A stretch of 42,370 nt of DNA, taken from positions 1 through 42,370 of the forward strand of contig NZ_MTSB01000028.1 in the NCBI RefSeq assembly GCF_002093745.1. The letters are read 5' to 3'. The notes under the pieces are model-generated. The model did not search any database. It worked only from the letters and a program-made list of their open reading frames with translations, and was not told the DNA's origin. A program made the translations under genes and the position numbers. Of this stretch, positions 25,422-34,283 are shown piece by piece. The stretch's first letter is position 1, and the number at the start of each line of letters is the position of its first letter. This DNA is from Pseudomonas graminis. Lineage in GTDB: Bacteria; Pseudomonadota; Gammaproteobacteria; Pseudomonadales; Pseudomonadaceae.

Positions 25422-26756
25422 CTAAAAGAATTCGATATACCGCTTCACTTCCCAGTCGCTCACATGGCGGCTGTATTCCACCCATTCCATACGTTTGAGG
25501 CGGATGAATTCGCCCACGATTTCCTCGCCCAGTACTTCGGCAAACAGCGGGTCGGCTTGCAGCGCATCGCACGCCTCTTTGAGCGACTGCGGCAGGGTCT
25601 TGATGCCCCGAGCGGCGATCTCTTCCAGGCTCAACTTGTATAAGTTCTCGTTGCAGACGTGGTCGATTTCCAGTTGACGGTCGATACCGTCCAGCCCCGC
25701 GGCGATGATCGCGGCGCTGACCAGATACGGATTGCAACCGGCATCGGGCAGGCGGAATTCCAGGCGGCCATAAGGCACACGCACCATCGCTGAACGGTTA
25801 TTGGCACCGAACGCGATGAACGCCGGAGCCCAGGTCGCACCAGACAGCGAATTGCCGACCACCAGCCGCTTGTAGGAGTTGACAGTGGGCGCTGCAAAGG
25901 CACACAACGCGGGGCCGTGAGCCAGCAAACCTGCGGCGAAGTGATAGGCCATTTTCGACAGGCCCATGCCACTCGGGTCGCTGGCGTCGTGGAACAGGTT
26001 CTTGCTGCTCGCGCTGGCAATCGACAAGTGGAAGTGCATACCGTTACCTGCACGCTTGGGATCGGGCTTGGGCATGAACGAGCAGATCATGCCCATGTCA
26101 TTGGCGATCTCGCCGGCGGCCATGCGGAAGAAGGTAAAGCGGTCGGCCGACTCCATCGCTTCACTGTAGGTGTAATTGATTTCGAACTGGCCATTGGCGT
26201 CTTCATGGTCAATCTGATAAATGTCGAAACCCACCGGCTGCAAGGCTTCGGTCAGGCGTTCGAGAAACTCCCGCGAGCGCGACAGCCCTTTGTAGTCGTA
26301 GCAGGGTTTGTCGAGGTTATCGCTGGCATCGACCATTTGCAGACTGCCTGCGGCGTCGCGCTTGAACAGGCTGAACTCGGGCTCCAGCCCGGTATTCAGG
26401 GTCCAGCCACGCTGACTGAGGCGTTCAACCTGCTTTTGCAACACATAACGGCTGTCGTAAGGCCAGGGTTTGCCTTCCACATGGCCGATGCACACCACTC
26501 GCCCGTAACCCGGCTGCCACGGCACCGGCGTCAACGAAGACAGATCGCCCTTGGCCATGAAGTCCGGCCCGTGGGGTTCCATGCCCATGCCGCAGATGGC
26601 GAAGCCGGCGAAACCCGCACCGTCTTCAGCGACCATTTCCAGGCCAGTGACTGGAACCGACTTGGTCTTGGACGAACCATGAATATCCACGAACTGAGCC
26701 AGCACGTACTTGATGCCGTGCTGTTCAATCAGACGCTGTGTTTCGGGTGGCAACAT
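25422..26756 (-). CDS. glnT: Type III glutamine-synthetase-like ligase GlnT (gamma-glutamylmethylamide synthetase-like)
   Basis: ATP-dependent ligase of 444 residues in the glutamine synthetase family. The GS signature regions are visible: an Asp/Glu metal cluster in LEPEFSLF and [13 protein letters not shown], and the C-terminal [16 protein letters not shown]. With the glxBCD genes behind it, it matches the GmaS enzyme that makes gamma-glutamylmethylamide from glutamate and methylamine, although rhizobial GlnT uses ammonia; both remain possible. The start at 26756 follows AGGAG by nine bases. It heads the operon, behind a sigma-54 promoter and a pair of inverted repeats. Confidence 0.92.
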   Translation of the reverse strand: MLPPETQRLIEQHGIKYVLAQFVDIHGSSKTKSVPVTGLEMVAEDGAGFAGFAICGMGMEPHGPDFMAKGDLSSLTPVPWQPGYGRVVCIGHVEGKPWPYDSRYVLQKQVERLSQRGWTLNTGLEPEFSLFKRDAAGSLQMVDASDNLDKPCYDYKGLSRSREFLERLTEALQPVGFDIYQIDHEDANGQFEINYTYSEAMESADRFTFFRMAAGEIANDMGMICSFMPKPDPKRAGNGMHFHLSIASASSKNLFHDASDPSGMGLSKMAYHFAAGLLAHGPALCAFAAPTVNSYKRLVVGNSLSGATWAPAFIAFGANNRSAMVRVPYGRLEFRLPDAGCNPYLVSAAIIAAGLDGIDRQLEIDHVCNENLYKLSLEEIAARGIKTLPQSLKEACDALQADPLFAEVLGEEIVGEFIRLKRMEWVEYSRHVSDWEVKRYIEFF

Positions 26757-26826
26757 GGGACGTGTCTCCTGGCATAAGCACATCGTTTCAGGGAGGGACC
26801 ACTGTTTCACTGCCTGCCGCTTTTTA

Positions 26827-26859
26827 TTCCGAACAGGAAATTTACTTTCCTTTTAGGAA
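26827..26859. promoter_or_regulatory. Paired TTCC-N5-GGAA operators at the glnT start point
   Basis: TTCC-GAACA-GGAA (26827-26839) and TTCC-TTTTA-GGAA (26847-26859) have identical half-sites and lie exactly 20 bp apart, two helical turns. They abut the -12 element of the glnT promoter and cover the predicted transcription start, as expected for a repressor. A looser site, TTCT-TTCAG-GGAA, lies near 26957 closer to the XRE-cupin gene. No gene is seen in 26757-27057. Confidence 0.6.
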
Positions 26860-26875
26860 TGCAAAGCGCTTGCCA
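26860..26875 (-). promoter_or_regulatory. Sigma-54 promoter of glnT-glxBCD
   Basis: The minus strand reads TGGCAAGCGCTTTGCA. It has GG and GC ten bases apart and a perfect TTTGCA -12 end; only the sixth base of TGGCAC differs. The start site would be near 26849, about 90 bases before the glnT ATG. RpoN and NtrC control fits a nitrogen-assimilation operon (inference). Confidence 0.75.
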
Positions 26876-27057
26876 ATCTGACCGGCTAAACATCGTGGAC
26901 GCGCTGGAACTGTTAATCTGGCTGTCTGCAAGGGCTGTTTATGTGGGAAGCTGGTTTCTTTCAGGGAAAAATTCGGAACGCCAGCTAGAGTGAGAGTATT
27001 GAAACGCACATTCCCAGTGCGAAATAAAAATTATTGAACGGAAACCGTGCAAAACCG

Positions 27058-27663
27058 ATGAACAGGCCGACCGAACCCCATCCCAAATTGAAGCTCGAGC
27101 AATACCTGGGCATTCAGATCAAACGCCAGCGCCAGGCGCAGGAATTGAAACTGGCCGATGTCGCGCGTATCGCCGGTATCAGTCAGGGCATGTTGAGCAA
27201 GATCGAAAACGCGCAGGTCTCGACCAGCCTCGATAACCTCAGCCGTCTGTGCGACGTGCTGGGCATGCCGATGTCAAAACTGTTCAGTCAGTACGATCAG
27301 CAAGGCAGCAGCGCGCTGCTGGTCAAGGCGGACGAGGGGCTTGAGGTGGTCAGGCGCGGGACGGAGAAAGGTCATACCTATCACCTGCTCAACCACACCC
27401 GTGGGCCGAAGAAGAGTTTCGAGGCGTACATGGTGACGATGGATGATGCCAGCGAGGAGTTTCCGACGTTCTCGCATCCCGGCACCGAGTTTCTGCACCT
27501 GCTGGAGGGCGAACTGATCTACCGTCACGGCAATCAGTTGTACCCGATGCAGGCCGGTGACAGCCTGACCTTTGATGGCGATATCCCACACGGTCCAGAG
27601 CAACTGGTGCAGGTGCCGATCAAGCTGCTGTCGATCATGAACTACGGTGCGCAGGGGGATTGA
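27058..27663 (+). CDS. XRE-family regulator with C-terminal cupin domain
   Basis: Transcription regulator of 201 residues. The N-terminal helix-turn-helix (about 17-73, LKLADVARIAGISQGMLSKIE) is followed by a cupin domain (about 105-195) with HPGTEFLHLLEGEL, a likely small-molecule sensor. It is the PuuR/SutR-type architecture often found controlling amine or amino-acid use. It is divergent from glnT, and the paired inverted repeats between them are the obvious target. The start is chosen at the ATG at 27058; a TTG at 27034 is in frame and no ribosome site is convincing for either. Confidence 0.9.
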   Translation: MNRPTEPHPKLKLEQYLGIQIKRQRQAQELKLADVARIAGISQGMLSKIENAQVSTSLDNLSRLCDVLGMPMSKLFSQYDQQGSSALLVKADEGLEVVRRGTEKGHTYHLLNHTRGPKKSFEAYMVTMDDASEEFPTFSHPGTEFLHLLEGELIYRHGNQLYPMQAGDSLTFDGDIPHGPEQLVQVPIKLLSIMNYGAQGD

Positions 27664-27675
27664 AATCAGGCGGGA

Positions 27676-27701
27676 GGCGGCACACCTGTCGGTGTGCCGC
27701 C
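27676..27701. terminator. Perfect hairpin between convergent genes
   Basis: GGCGGCACACC (27676-27686) pairs with GGTGTGCCGCC (27691-27701) around TGTC, an 11-bp perfect stem. It lies between the stops of the XRE-cupin and acyltransferase genes. No T-tract follows on either strand; a two-way terminator or REP-like role is possible. Confidence 0.6.
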
Positions 27702-27711
27702 CGTACAACCG

Positions 27712-28878
27712 TTACAGGTATTTCAACCAGCTGATGTCGCGGCGACGCGCCTTGAGTGCAGAGAACCAGCGCACGGCCGGAAACAGCACGACGGCCAGCA
27801 CGACCGAGGCCAGCCAGACGCCCCACATGTGGTCAAAGCCGAAGTATTTGCCCTGATTCGCGCCCCAGATTGCCAATGCAATCAGGTACAGAACCTTTAG
27901 CGCATACAGGTGCAGCAGATAGAAAAACATCGGCGCTGAACCCAGTACCACCAACGGCCGCAACCATCTTTTCTCCTGGCTGCGCTCGAACCCGATCAGC
28001 AACAGCATGCCAATCCCCAGCGTCAGGCTGATGAACAACAGCGAGGGCGGGTACTTGGTGATGTTGAAAAAACTCATGACGGTTTGCACGCCGGTTTCGC
28101 CGACGCTCCACGGTTTTTCACCGTAGCCGTTGATCATGCGCAGTACCACGAAACCCGACAATGCGCCCAGCCCACAGGCCCACAGGTTGGCCCGACGTTT
28201 TGCCGCGTCAAAACCCGCGACAAACCAGGGGCCGGCAGCGTAGCCCAGCGCGATGATGCCGATCCACGGCAACAGTGGATAGGAAGTGCGCAAGCGCAGG
28301 TTATCGGACACTTCAAGCCAGCCCCGATCATGCAGAATGGCCCACGGAACGTGCATCGCCGACTCGACACCGAAGTGCAGCGTGTCCAGCAGGTTGTGTC
28401 CGGCAATGATCACCCCGCCGATGACCACCAGCGCCCAGCGTGGCAGGAACACCATCGCCGACAAGGCCACCATGCTCAGGCCGATGGCCCAGATCACTTG
28501 CAGGTAGATGACGGTCGGCGGGAACTCGAAGGTCCAGGCGAAGCTCACCAGAGTGAACTCCAGCGCAATCAGAAACAGCCCGCGCTTGAGCAGAAACGCC
28601 GAGACGTCACGTTTGCCTTGATACTTTTCGCCGTACAGGTAGGCCGAAAGCCCGGTCAACAACACGAACAGCGGCGCACACAAATGCGCCAGGGTGCGGC
28701 TGAAAAACAAGTCGGGCTCGGTGGTTGCGACATCCATCGGGTCCAGCACCTGACGGTGCAGAAAGAACGTTTCCCGTACATGGTCCAGCAACATGAAAAG
28801 AATAATCAGCCCGCGCAGAGCATCGATCGAGCGCAAGCGGGACGCCGGCGCCCGTGTGGGTTGAACAACTGTTGTCAT
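27712..28878 (-). CDS. Inner-membrane acyltransferase-like protein (HGSNAT/DUF1624 family)
   Basis: Polytopic protein of 388 residues with about ten hydrophobic helices. It starts with the family signature RLRSIDALRGLIILFMLLDHVRE (near 14-36), typical of heparan-alpha-glucosaminide N-acetyltransferase-like (DUF1624) membrane proteins that acetylate sugars; the actual substrate is unknown. It lies 55 bp downstream of the gamma carbonic anhydrase gene on the same strand and may belong to the folE2 transcript. Confidence 0.88.
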   Translation of the reverse strand: MTTVVQPTRAPASRLRSIDALRGLIILFMLLDHVRETFFLHRQVLDPMDVATTEPDLFFSRTLAHLCAPLFVLLTGLSAYLYGEKYQGKRDVSAFLLKRGLFLIALEFTLVSFAWTFEFPPTVIYLQVIWAIGLSMVALSAMVFLPRWALVVIGGVIIAGHNLLDTLHFGVESAMHVPWAILHDRGWLEVSDNLRLRTSYPLLPWIGIIALGYAAGPWFVAGFDAAKRRANLWACGLGALSGFVVLRMINGYGEKPWSVGETGVQTVMSFFNITKYPPSLLFISLTLGIGMLLLIGFERSQEKRWLRPLVVLGSAPMFFYLLHLYALKVLYLIALAIWGANQGKYFGFDHMWGVWLASVVLAVVLFPAVRWFSALKARRRDISWLKYL

Positions 28879-28933
28879 GAAAAATCCAGGTCCGTGGTTG
28901 GGTTTGCCAGGTGTTGCGTTTTACTCGGGCGCA

Positions 28934-29494
28934 TCAGAACTCGTTCTGCAGGGCCTTGTAGCCGCGCACCAGATCAATGTTGGTGTGCGCCACGTCTTCG
29001 GAAAATTCCGAAGCCGAAATGCTGACCGGCGGAAATTGCGAGAGATCGGTATTCGCCCCGATCCGGGTGGTGGACGGCACGTAAAAGTTCTCTGGCAAAT
29101 CACGGCCATCGACCACCGAGTTGTGGCGCACCACACTGCCGTTGCCGACCTTGCAGTTGAACACCACGCTGTTGAAGCCGATGAACACGCGATCACCGAC
29201 CATGCAAGGTCCATGCACGATGGACCGGTGGGCAATCGAGGTGAACTCGCCGATGGTCACCGCAGCGCCGGACTTCGAGTGGATGACCACGCCATCCTGA
29301 ATGTTGGAGTTGGCCCCGATGATGATCGGTTCCATGTCGCCGCTGGCATCGACTTCGTCGGCGCGGATGACCGCATAAGGGCCAACGAAGACGTTGTCCT
29401 TGATGATCACTTTGCCGCAGATGATCGCGGTTTTATCGATGTAGGCGGACTCGGCGATAACCGGCAGATGGCCGGACGGATTTTTACGGATCAC
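28934..29494 (-). CDS. Gamma-class carbonic anhydrase-like protein
   Basis: Left-handed beta-helix protein of 186 residues. The zinc-binding triad of gamma carbonic anhydrases is complete: His72 (VVIH), His89 (IAH) and His94 (IVHG). I choose the GTG at 29494, which has GAGG eight bases upstream overlapping the folE2 stop; the frame extends upstream to 29638 inside folE2 without similarity. It directly follows folE2, an arrangement known from Zur-regulated zinc-starvation clusters in Pseudomonas. Its role may be to replace a zinc-dependent enzyme or to bind another metal (inference). Confidence 0.9.
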   Translation of the reverse strand: MIRKNPSGHLPVIAESAYIDKTAIICGKVIIKDNVFVGPYAVIRADEVDASGDMEPIIIGANSNIQDGVVIHSKSGAAVTIGEFTSIAHRSIVHGPCMVGDRVFIGFNSVVFNCKVGNGSVVRHNSVVDGRDLPENFYVPSTTRIGANTDLSQFPPVSISASEFSEDVAHTNIDLVRGYKALQNEF

Positions 29495-29504
29495 GGTGTA
29501 AGCC

Positions 29505-30410
29505 TCAGGACAGGTAGTTGGAAGTCTGCGCGGCTGCATCATGGGGATGCAGGCTTTCGAAGTGGCGCACGCTGACGCTGGAGGCTGCATAGCGGCCCTC
29601 CAGCGCCTGTTGAATCTTGCGCGCGGCGTCCTCGACATACATCAGGTTCTGGCCATTGAGCCGGGCGAAAGCCTGCTCGTCAGCCCGTTTGACGGCCGTC
29701 TGAACCGGTGTGCCCAACGCTTGCTCGACAGCATCGATCAGCGTCATCAGGCCCAATTCAGTGGCGTGCTCCGCCACCCTCACCTGGACCGTCGCCACGC
29801 TGCGCTGACTGTGCGGCGTGGCATACGACGCATGCTCTCGCAGCCAGGCGGCCACCAGCATCGGATCGACAAACGACTGCCTGCCGAAGCGCGCCGTAAA
29901 CGCCTCCTCCAGCAGTTGTCGAGACAGCGCAGCCGAGCACGGGCACGTCGACGAATAAGTGATGTCCGCTGACACGTCGAGGCACAAACGCCCCGCTCGC
30001 CAGATGGCATCAAGCTTTACCGGATAGGATTTCCAGCCGCTGAGCCCTTCGGTAACCAGCGCCGGGCGACGGCACAGCAGGTTGAAGGTGAGCGTGATGC
30101 GTGCGCCGCTGGAGTGGCAATCGAGGTGGCTCTCGACCATTGCTTCCAGCAGCGCTGACAAGGTATCGGGCGTCAGTACCTGATGCTCGGCAAAACCGTC
30201 GAGCAACCGGTAGAGCCGCGACATGTGGATGCCCTTGACGCTGGGGTCGGTCAGATCGACCTGTAAGTCCGCGTAGGCATGAACCGGGTGTGCAGCACCC
30301 GGCTCACCCAGCATCAGCGGCACTTCGACGCCTTGCATACCGACCCAGTCGAGTGCAATCAGGGCCGAGGACACTTCCGTCAGGGCAACATCTGGGAGGG
30401 GGCTGTTCAT
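29505..30410 (-). CDS. folE2: GTP cyclohydrolase FolE2
   Basis: First enzyme of folate and tetrahydropterin synthesis (GTP to dihydroneopterin triphosphate), type IB. FolE2 works with several metals and replaces zinc-dependent FolE when zinc is scarce. It has 301 residues and the conserved CPCS motif at 156-159, part of the metal site. I use the ATG at 30410, which begins the family-like region (MNSPLPDVAL); a frame continues to 30488. A Zur-like box lies about 90 bases upstream. It is followed by the gamma carbonic anhydrase gene with ten bases between. Confidence 0.94.
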   Translation of the reverse strand: MNSPLPDVALTEVSSALIALDWVGMQGVEVPLMLGEPGAAHPVHAYADLQVDLTDPSVKGIHMSRLYRLLDGFAEHQVLTPDTLSALLEAMVESHLDCHSSGARITLTFNLLCRRPALVTEGLSGWKSYPVKLDAIWRAGRLCLDVSADITYSSTCPCSAALSRQLLEEAFTARFGRQSFVDPMLVAAWLREHASYATPHSQRSVATVQVRVAEHATELGLMTLIDAVEQALGTPVQTAVKRADEQAFARLNGQNLMYVEDAARKIQQALEGRYAASSVSVRHFESLHPHDAAAQTSNYLS

Positions 30411-30499
30411 TCTACGGTCGTCTCGCTGGAGAACTTCGCCGCAGGGGGCGAAGCATGAGGTGGGCGGCCGGGAAAATGCAGAACGCATACCGCTTATTC

Positions 30500-30512
30500 G
30501 TTACACTATAAC
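30500..30512. promoter_or_regulatory. Zur-like operator upstream of folE2
   Basis: GTTACACTATAAC is a 13-bp near-palindrome (five of six pairs) that resembles the gamma-proteobacterial Zur core GTTATA-N-TATAAC. The minus strand contains TATAGT here, a likely -10 box, so Zur binding would block the promoter. Confidence 0.6.
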
Positions 30513-30595
30513 ATCATAACGACGATACCTATCAACTCGGCGTGTGCTGCAACGTGCCCAGCATTCAGCGTAATCGCCAGGCGGACGCCAGCGGT

Positions 30596-31504
30596 TCAGG
30601 TCTTTGCCAGCTCTTCGATCAGAAAATCGCGAAATGCCGCGACCGCTGCCGGCAGCGTGCGCCCTGCCATGCTCTGCAGCTCGATACGCCGAGCCTTCAT
30701 GCCTTCATCACTGATCGGCAGCGATTTGAGTTGTTTTTCATGCACACGCTTGTCGAGGGTCATTTCACTGGACAGGCTGATGCCACCCTCTTCGCTCACA
30801 AATCGCAGCAACGCACCGATGTAATTGCTGGTCAGCACCGGGTCGAACATCAGGCCTTGTACGCCACAGCAGATATCGAATAACTGACGCAGCGTTGTGT
30901 CGGTGTTGGTCAGGGCGATGGCGTACGGCTGCAGTTCGGCAAGCGCGACTTCCGTGCGTGATGCCAGCGGGTGATTGTGGCTGACCACCGCGCAGATGGC
31001 GCCGCTGTGAATGTGTTCGACCTTGATTTCATTTTGCGGCGTCAGGCTGAAGGTCAGGCACAGGTCGGCATCGCCCGAGCGCACCCGTTCGGTGGCCTGG
31101 GCCGGGGCGCAGACTTCCATCGAGAAATGAATGCCTTGATAGAGCCGCCGAAAACGCGCGATGCACTGCGGCAGAAAATCCAGCGCAAAACCTTCCGAGC
31201 AGGCAATGCGCACATGGCCGCGCTGCAAGCCTTGCAACTCGGTGATTTCCAGCACCACTTGCTCGGCCTCCAACTGGGATTTGCGCGCATAGGCCGCCAG
31301 ACGGATACCCGCTTCGCTAAGCATCATGCCTCGCGCCTGACGCTCGAACAGCAGCGCATCCAGCTCCCGCTCCAGCTTGCTGATCTGCCGGCTGACCGCC
31401 GACGATGCGACGTTGAGCCGGATTGACGCCTCGCTGATCGACCCGCAACGCGCCACTTCGAGGAAGTAGCGCAAGGCGGTGGACTGCACGCCATAGAGTT
31501 GCAT
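30596..31504 (-). CDS. LysR-family transcription regulator
   Basis: LysR regulator of 302 residues with an N-terminal winged helix-turn-helix (about 9-66, GSISEASIRLNVASSAVSRQ) and a C-terminal substrate-binding-like domain. The start at 31504 has GGAG five bases upstream. It is divergent from the peptide-type ABC operon and probably regulates it in response to the transported compound or a breakdown product (inference from position). Confidence 0.92.
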   Translation of the reverse strand: MQLYGVQSTALRYFLEVARCGSISEASIRLNVASSAVSRQISKLERELDALLFERQARGMMLSEAGIRLAAYARKSQLEAEQVVLEITELQGLQRGHVRIACSEGFALDFLPQCIARFRRLYQGIHFSMEVCAPAQATERVRSGDADLCLTFSLTPQNEIKVEHIHSGAICAVVSHNHPLASRTEVALAELQPYAIALTNTDTTLRQLFDICCGVQGLMFDPVLTSNYIGALLRFVSEEGGISLSSEMTLDKRVHEKQLKSLPISDEGMKARRIELQSMAGRTLPAAVAAFRDFLIEELAKT

Positions 31505-31599
31505 GAGTACTCCCGCGTTGCCTTTTCGGCAATGAAAGATTCGAAATATTGTGCTTGTGGCATTGATACGCTTTGCCTAGAGTCGTGTCGAGGCCCGCT

Positions 31600-31647
31600 A
31601 ATCGATCAGAAGAGAATTCGACCAAAAGAACATTCGATCAGAAGAAC
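31600..31647 (+). repeat. Three 16-bp direct repeats upstream of the ABC operon
   Basis: Three head-to-tail 16-bp copies with the form ATTCGATCAGAAGAAC at 31600-31615, 31616-31631 and 31632-31647; they differ at only a few positions. They lie 87-135 bases upstream of the binding-protein start, inside the divergent LysR/ABC spacer. Function is unknown; iteron-like binding sites are one option. Confidence 0.7.
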
Positions 31648-31734
31648 AACCACGGCCTCACAGGAAACGCCTCTTCTCGCATTTGCGACCCACTGCCCTT
31701 TGATACATCCACTTTGCCTTTTGGAGACGACGGC

Positions 31735-33255
31735 ATGGGAATCAAGGGTTTCGCTCGCAGCATCGCGCTATTGAGCCTGTTCAGCAGTTTTTCCGCCCTG
31801 GCCGGCAAGGCCGACGATACGCTGGTCTATGCCTCTGACAGCGAACCGGAAAACATCAGCCCCTATCACAACGATTTGCGCGAAGGCGTGATTCTCGGTC
31901 GCCTGATCTGGGACAACCTGGTCTATCGCAACCCCGACAGCGGTCAGTACGAACCCATGCTGGCCACCCGCTGGAAACAGGTTGACGACACCACTATCGA
32001 TTTCCAGCTGCGCGAAGGCGTGAAGTTTCACAACGGCGACCCGTTCACCGCTGATGACGTGGTGTTCACGCTCAATTATGTGGTGTCGCCCGAGTCCAAG
32101 GTGGTCACGGTACAGAACGTCGACTGGATCAAGAGCGCTGAAAAGCTCGGTGACTACAGCGTACGCCTGCACCTGAAAAAGCCCTTCCCGCCTGCGCTGG
32201 AATACCTGTCCAACGCCGTGCCGATGTTTCCGAAAAAGTATTTCGAACAGGTCGGAATGGCCGGGTTCAGCCGCAAACCGATCGGCACCGGGCCTTACAA
32301 GGTCACGGCCATCGCCACCGGCGAAGGCGTGAAAATGGACAAGAACCCGGATTACTTCAAGGACAGCCCGCAAGGCCAGCCGAAGATCGCCCACATCAAC
32401 TTTCGGGTGATCGCCGACGCCGAAACCCGCCTGGCCGAGCTGATGACCGGTGGCATCGACTGGACCTGGCGCGTGGCCCCCGATCAGGCGGAAAACCTCA
32501 AGGCCATGCCCAATCTGGTGGTGACCAGTGGCGCGACCATGCGTATCGGCTTTCTGATTCTCGACGCACGCGGCACCTCCAGCGCCGACTCGCCGATGAA
32601 ACACCTCAAAGTGCGTCAGGCGATCAACCACGCGATCAACCGCGACGGCCTCGCCTCGCAATTGGTCGGCGGCGAAAGCAAGCCCCTGCAAGTGGCCTGT
32701 TACCCCGGCCAGTTCGGCTGTGACACCACAGCGGCCACGGTTTACAACTACGACCCGGCCAAGGCCAAGTCGCTGCTTGCCGAAGCCGGTTACCCGAATG
32801 GTTTTGAAACCGAAATCTTTGCCTACCGGGACCGCGATTACGTGGAAGCCATCATCGGCAACCTGCGCGCCGTCGGCATCAATGCCAAGCTGCGCTACCT
32901 GAAGTACGCCGCCCTGCGTGACCAGCAACGCGGCGGCAAGGTGCCGATGTCTTTCCAGGCCTGGGGCTCGTTCTCGATCCTCGACACATCGGCCTCCGCC
33001 GGGACCTGGTTCAAGGGCAACCCGGACGACAACATCAAGGACCCGCAAGTCCAGGGCTGGCTGCAGACCGCAGACAACGCGCTGGACCCGCGGGTGCGCA
33101 AGGACAACTACCGCAAGGCCCTGCAGCGCATCAGCGAGCAGGCGTACTGGGCACCGTTGTTCAACTACTCGATGAACTACGCCTACGTCTCGGACCTGAA
33201 CTTCAAACCCTACCCGGACGAGCTTCCACGTTTCGCGTTGTCGAGCTGGAAATAA
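31735..33255 (+). CDS. Peptide-type ABC transporter substrate-binding protein (family 5)
   Basis: Periplasmic solute-binding protein of 506 residues in the DppA/OppA family. A signal peptide covers about residues 1-23 (ALLSLFSSFSALA). The family-5 signature region WKQVDDTTIDFQLREGVKFHNGDPFTADDVVF is present. The start at 31735 follows GGAG by eight bases; a longer frame from 31573 has no signal peptide. It is first of a large operon with permeases, ATPases and hydrolases. The ligand is unknown; a short peptide or amide is likely. Confidence 0.94.
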   Translation: MGIKGFARSIALLSLFSSFSALAGKADDTLVYASDSEPENISPYHNDLREGVILGRLIWDNLVYRNPDSGQYEPMLATRWKQVDDTTIDFQLREGVKFHNGDPFTADDVVFTLNYVVSPESKVVTVQNVDWIKSAEKLGDYSVRLHLKKPFPPALEYLSNAVPMFPKKYFEQVGMAGFSRKPIGTGPYKVTAIATGEGVKMDKNPDYFKDSPQGQPKIAHINFRVIADAETRLAELMTGGIDWTWRVAPDQAENLKAMPNLVVTSGATMRIGFLILDARGTSSADSPMKHLKVRQAINHAINRDGLASQLVGGESKPLQVACYPGQFGCDTTAATVYNYDPAKAKSLLAEAGYPNGFETEIFAYRDRDYVEAIIGNLRAVGINAKLRYLKYAALRDQQRGGKVPMSFQAWGSFSILDTSASAGTWFKGNPDDNIKDPQVQGWLQTADNALDPRVRKDNYRKALQRISEQAYWAPLFNYSMNYAYVSDLNFKPYPDELPRFALSSWK

Positions 33256-33285
33256 GGCTGTTCGCGACGTCAATCGGCCCGACCG

Positions 33286-33314
33286 GCTGCGAGGTCAATG
33301 ACAGGCCTCGCAGC
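33286..33314. other. Intercistronic hairpin after the binding-protein gene
   Basis: GCTGCGAGG (33286-33294) pairs perfectly with CCTCGCAGC (33306-33314) around an 11-base loop, in the 102-bp gap before the first permease gene. No T-tract. Such hairpins often protect the upstream message so that binding protein is made in excess. Confidence 0.55.
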
Positions 33315-33357
33315 GTCGTCAGCCCACCGTTCCCCCTCGGACACAAGGTCACTTGCC

Positions 33358-34275
33358 ATGTTCGGATTTCTCTTGCGCCGCCTCGGCATTGCCCTGTGCG
33401 TGGCGATTACCGTGTCGGTGATCAGCTTTTCCCTGTTGCACCTCTCCGGCGACCTGGCCACCGCCATTGGCGGGCCGGAAGCCAGCAGCGAACAGATCGA
33501 ACAGATCCGTGTGCAGTACGGCCTCAACAAGCCGTTGGTCACGCAGTATTTCGAATGGCTGGCCGACGTGCTGCGCCTTGATCTGGGCGATTCGTTCTTC
33601 TTTCAGGAATCGGTCTACAACCTGATCGCCTCGCGCCTGTCGATCACCCTCGGGCTGGGGGCAATGGCCCTGAGCATTGCCCTGCTGATCGCCATTCCGC
33701 TGGGTGTGCTGGCCGCGGTGAAACGCGATACCTGGGTGGATCGGCTGGCGTTGAGTATTGCGGTGCTGGGTCAGGCGATGCCGAGTTTCTGGTTCGCGCT
33801 GATGCTGATCGTGGTGTTCTCGGTCACCTTGAAATGGCTGCCGGTGTCGGGCAACTCGACCTGGGCGCATTTCGTCATGCCCGCCATTGCGCTGGGCTAT
33901 TACGCCACACCGGCAATCATGCGCCTGACCCGCGCCGGCATGCTCGACGTGCTCAATTCCGATTACATCCGCACGGCACGCGCCAAGGGCCTGCGCCCTG
34001 CCACGGTGCTGTTCAAACACGCACTGCGCAATGCGCTGATTCCTGTGGTGGCATTGGCCGCCGTGGAATTCGGTTTCATGCTTGGCGGCTCGGTGGTCAT
34101 CGAAACGGTCTTCTCGCTGCAAGGCATCGGTCAACTGGCCTGGGATGCGATTGCCCGTGACGACTTTCCGGTGGTGCAGGCGGTCGTGCTGTTGATCGCG
34201 GTGATCTACATCGTCCTCACGCTGCTGGCCGACGTGCTCAACGCACTGCTCGACCCGCGCATCCGCGTGAAATAG
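33358..34275 (+). CDS. Peptide-type ABC transporter permease (DppB-like)
   Basis: Inner-membrane permease of 305 residues with six predicted helices and the EAA-like loop region (RTARAKGLRPATVLFKHALRNALIP) that contacts the ATPases. The ATG at 33358 has AAGG nearby; the frame continues upstream to 33298 without a ribosome site. It pairs with the next gene to form the heterodimeric channel. Confidence 0.94.
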   Translation: MFGFLLRRLGIALCVAITVSVISFSLLHLSGDLATAIGGPEASSEQIEQIRVQYGLNKPLVTQYFEWLADVLRLDLGDSFFFQESVYNLIASRLSITLGLGAMALSIALLIAIPLGVLAAVKRDTWVDRLALSIAVLGQAMPSFWFALMLIVVFSVTLKWLPVSGNSTWAHFVMPAIALGYYATPAIMRLTRAGMLDVLNSDYIRTARAKGLRPATVLFKHALRNALIPVVALAAVEFGFMLGGSVVIETVFSLQGIGQLAWDAIARDDFPVVQAVVLLIAVIYIVLTLLADVLNALLDPRIRVK

Positions 34276-34283
34276 GAGGCTTC

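Noticed and set aside
31768..33273. Long minus-strand frame (501 residues) opposite the binding-protein gene
   Set aside because: Antisense shadow in GC-rich DNA; the plus-strand gene has clear family motifs and a ribosome site.
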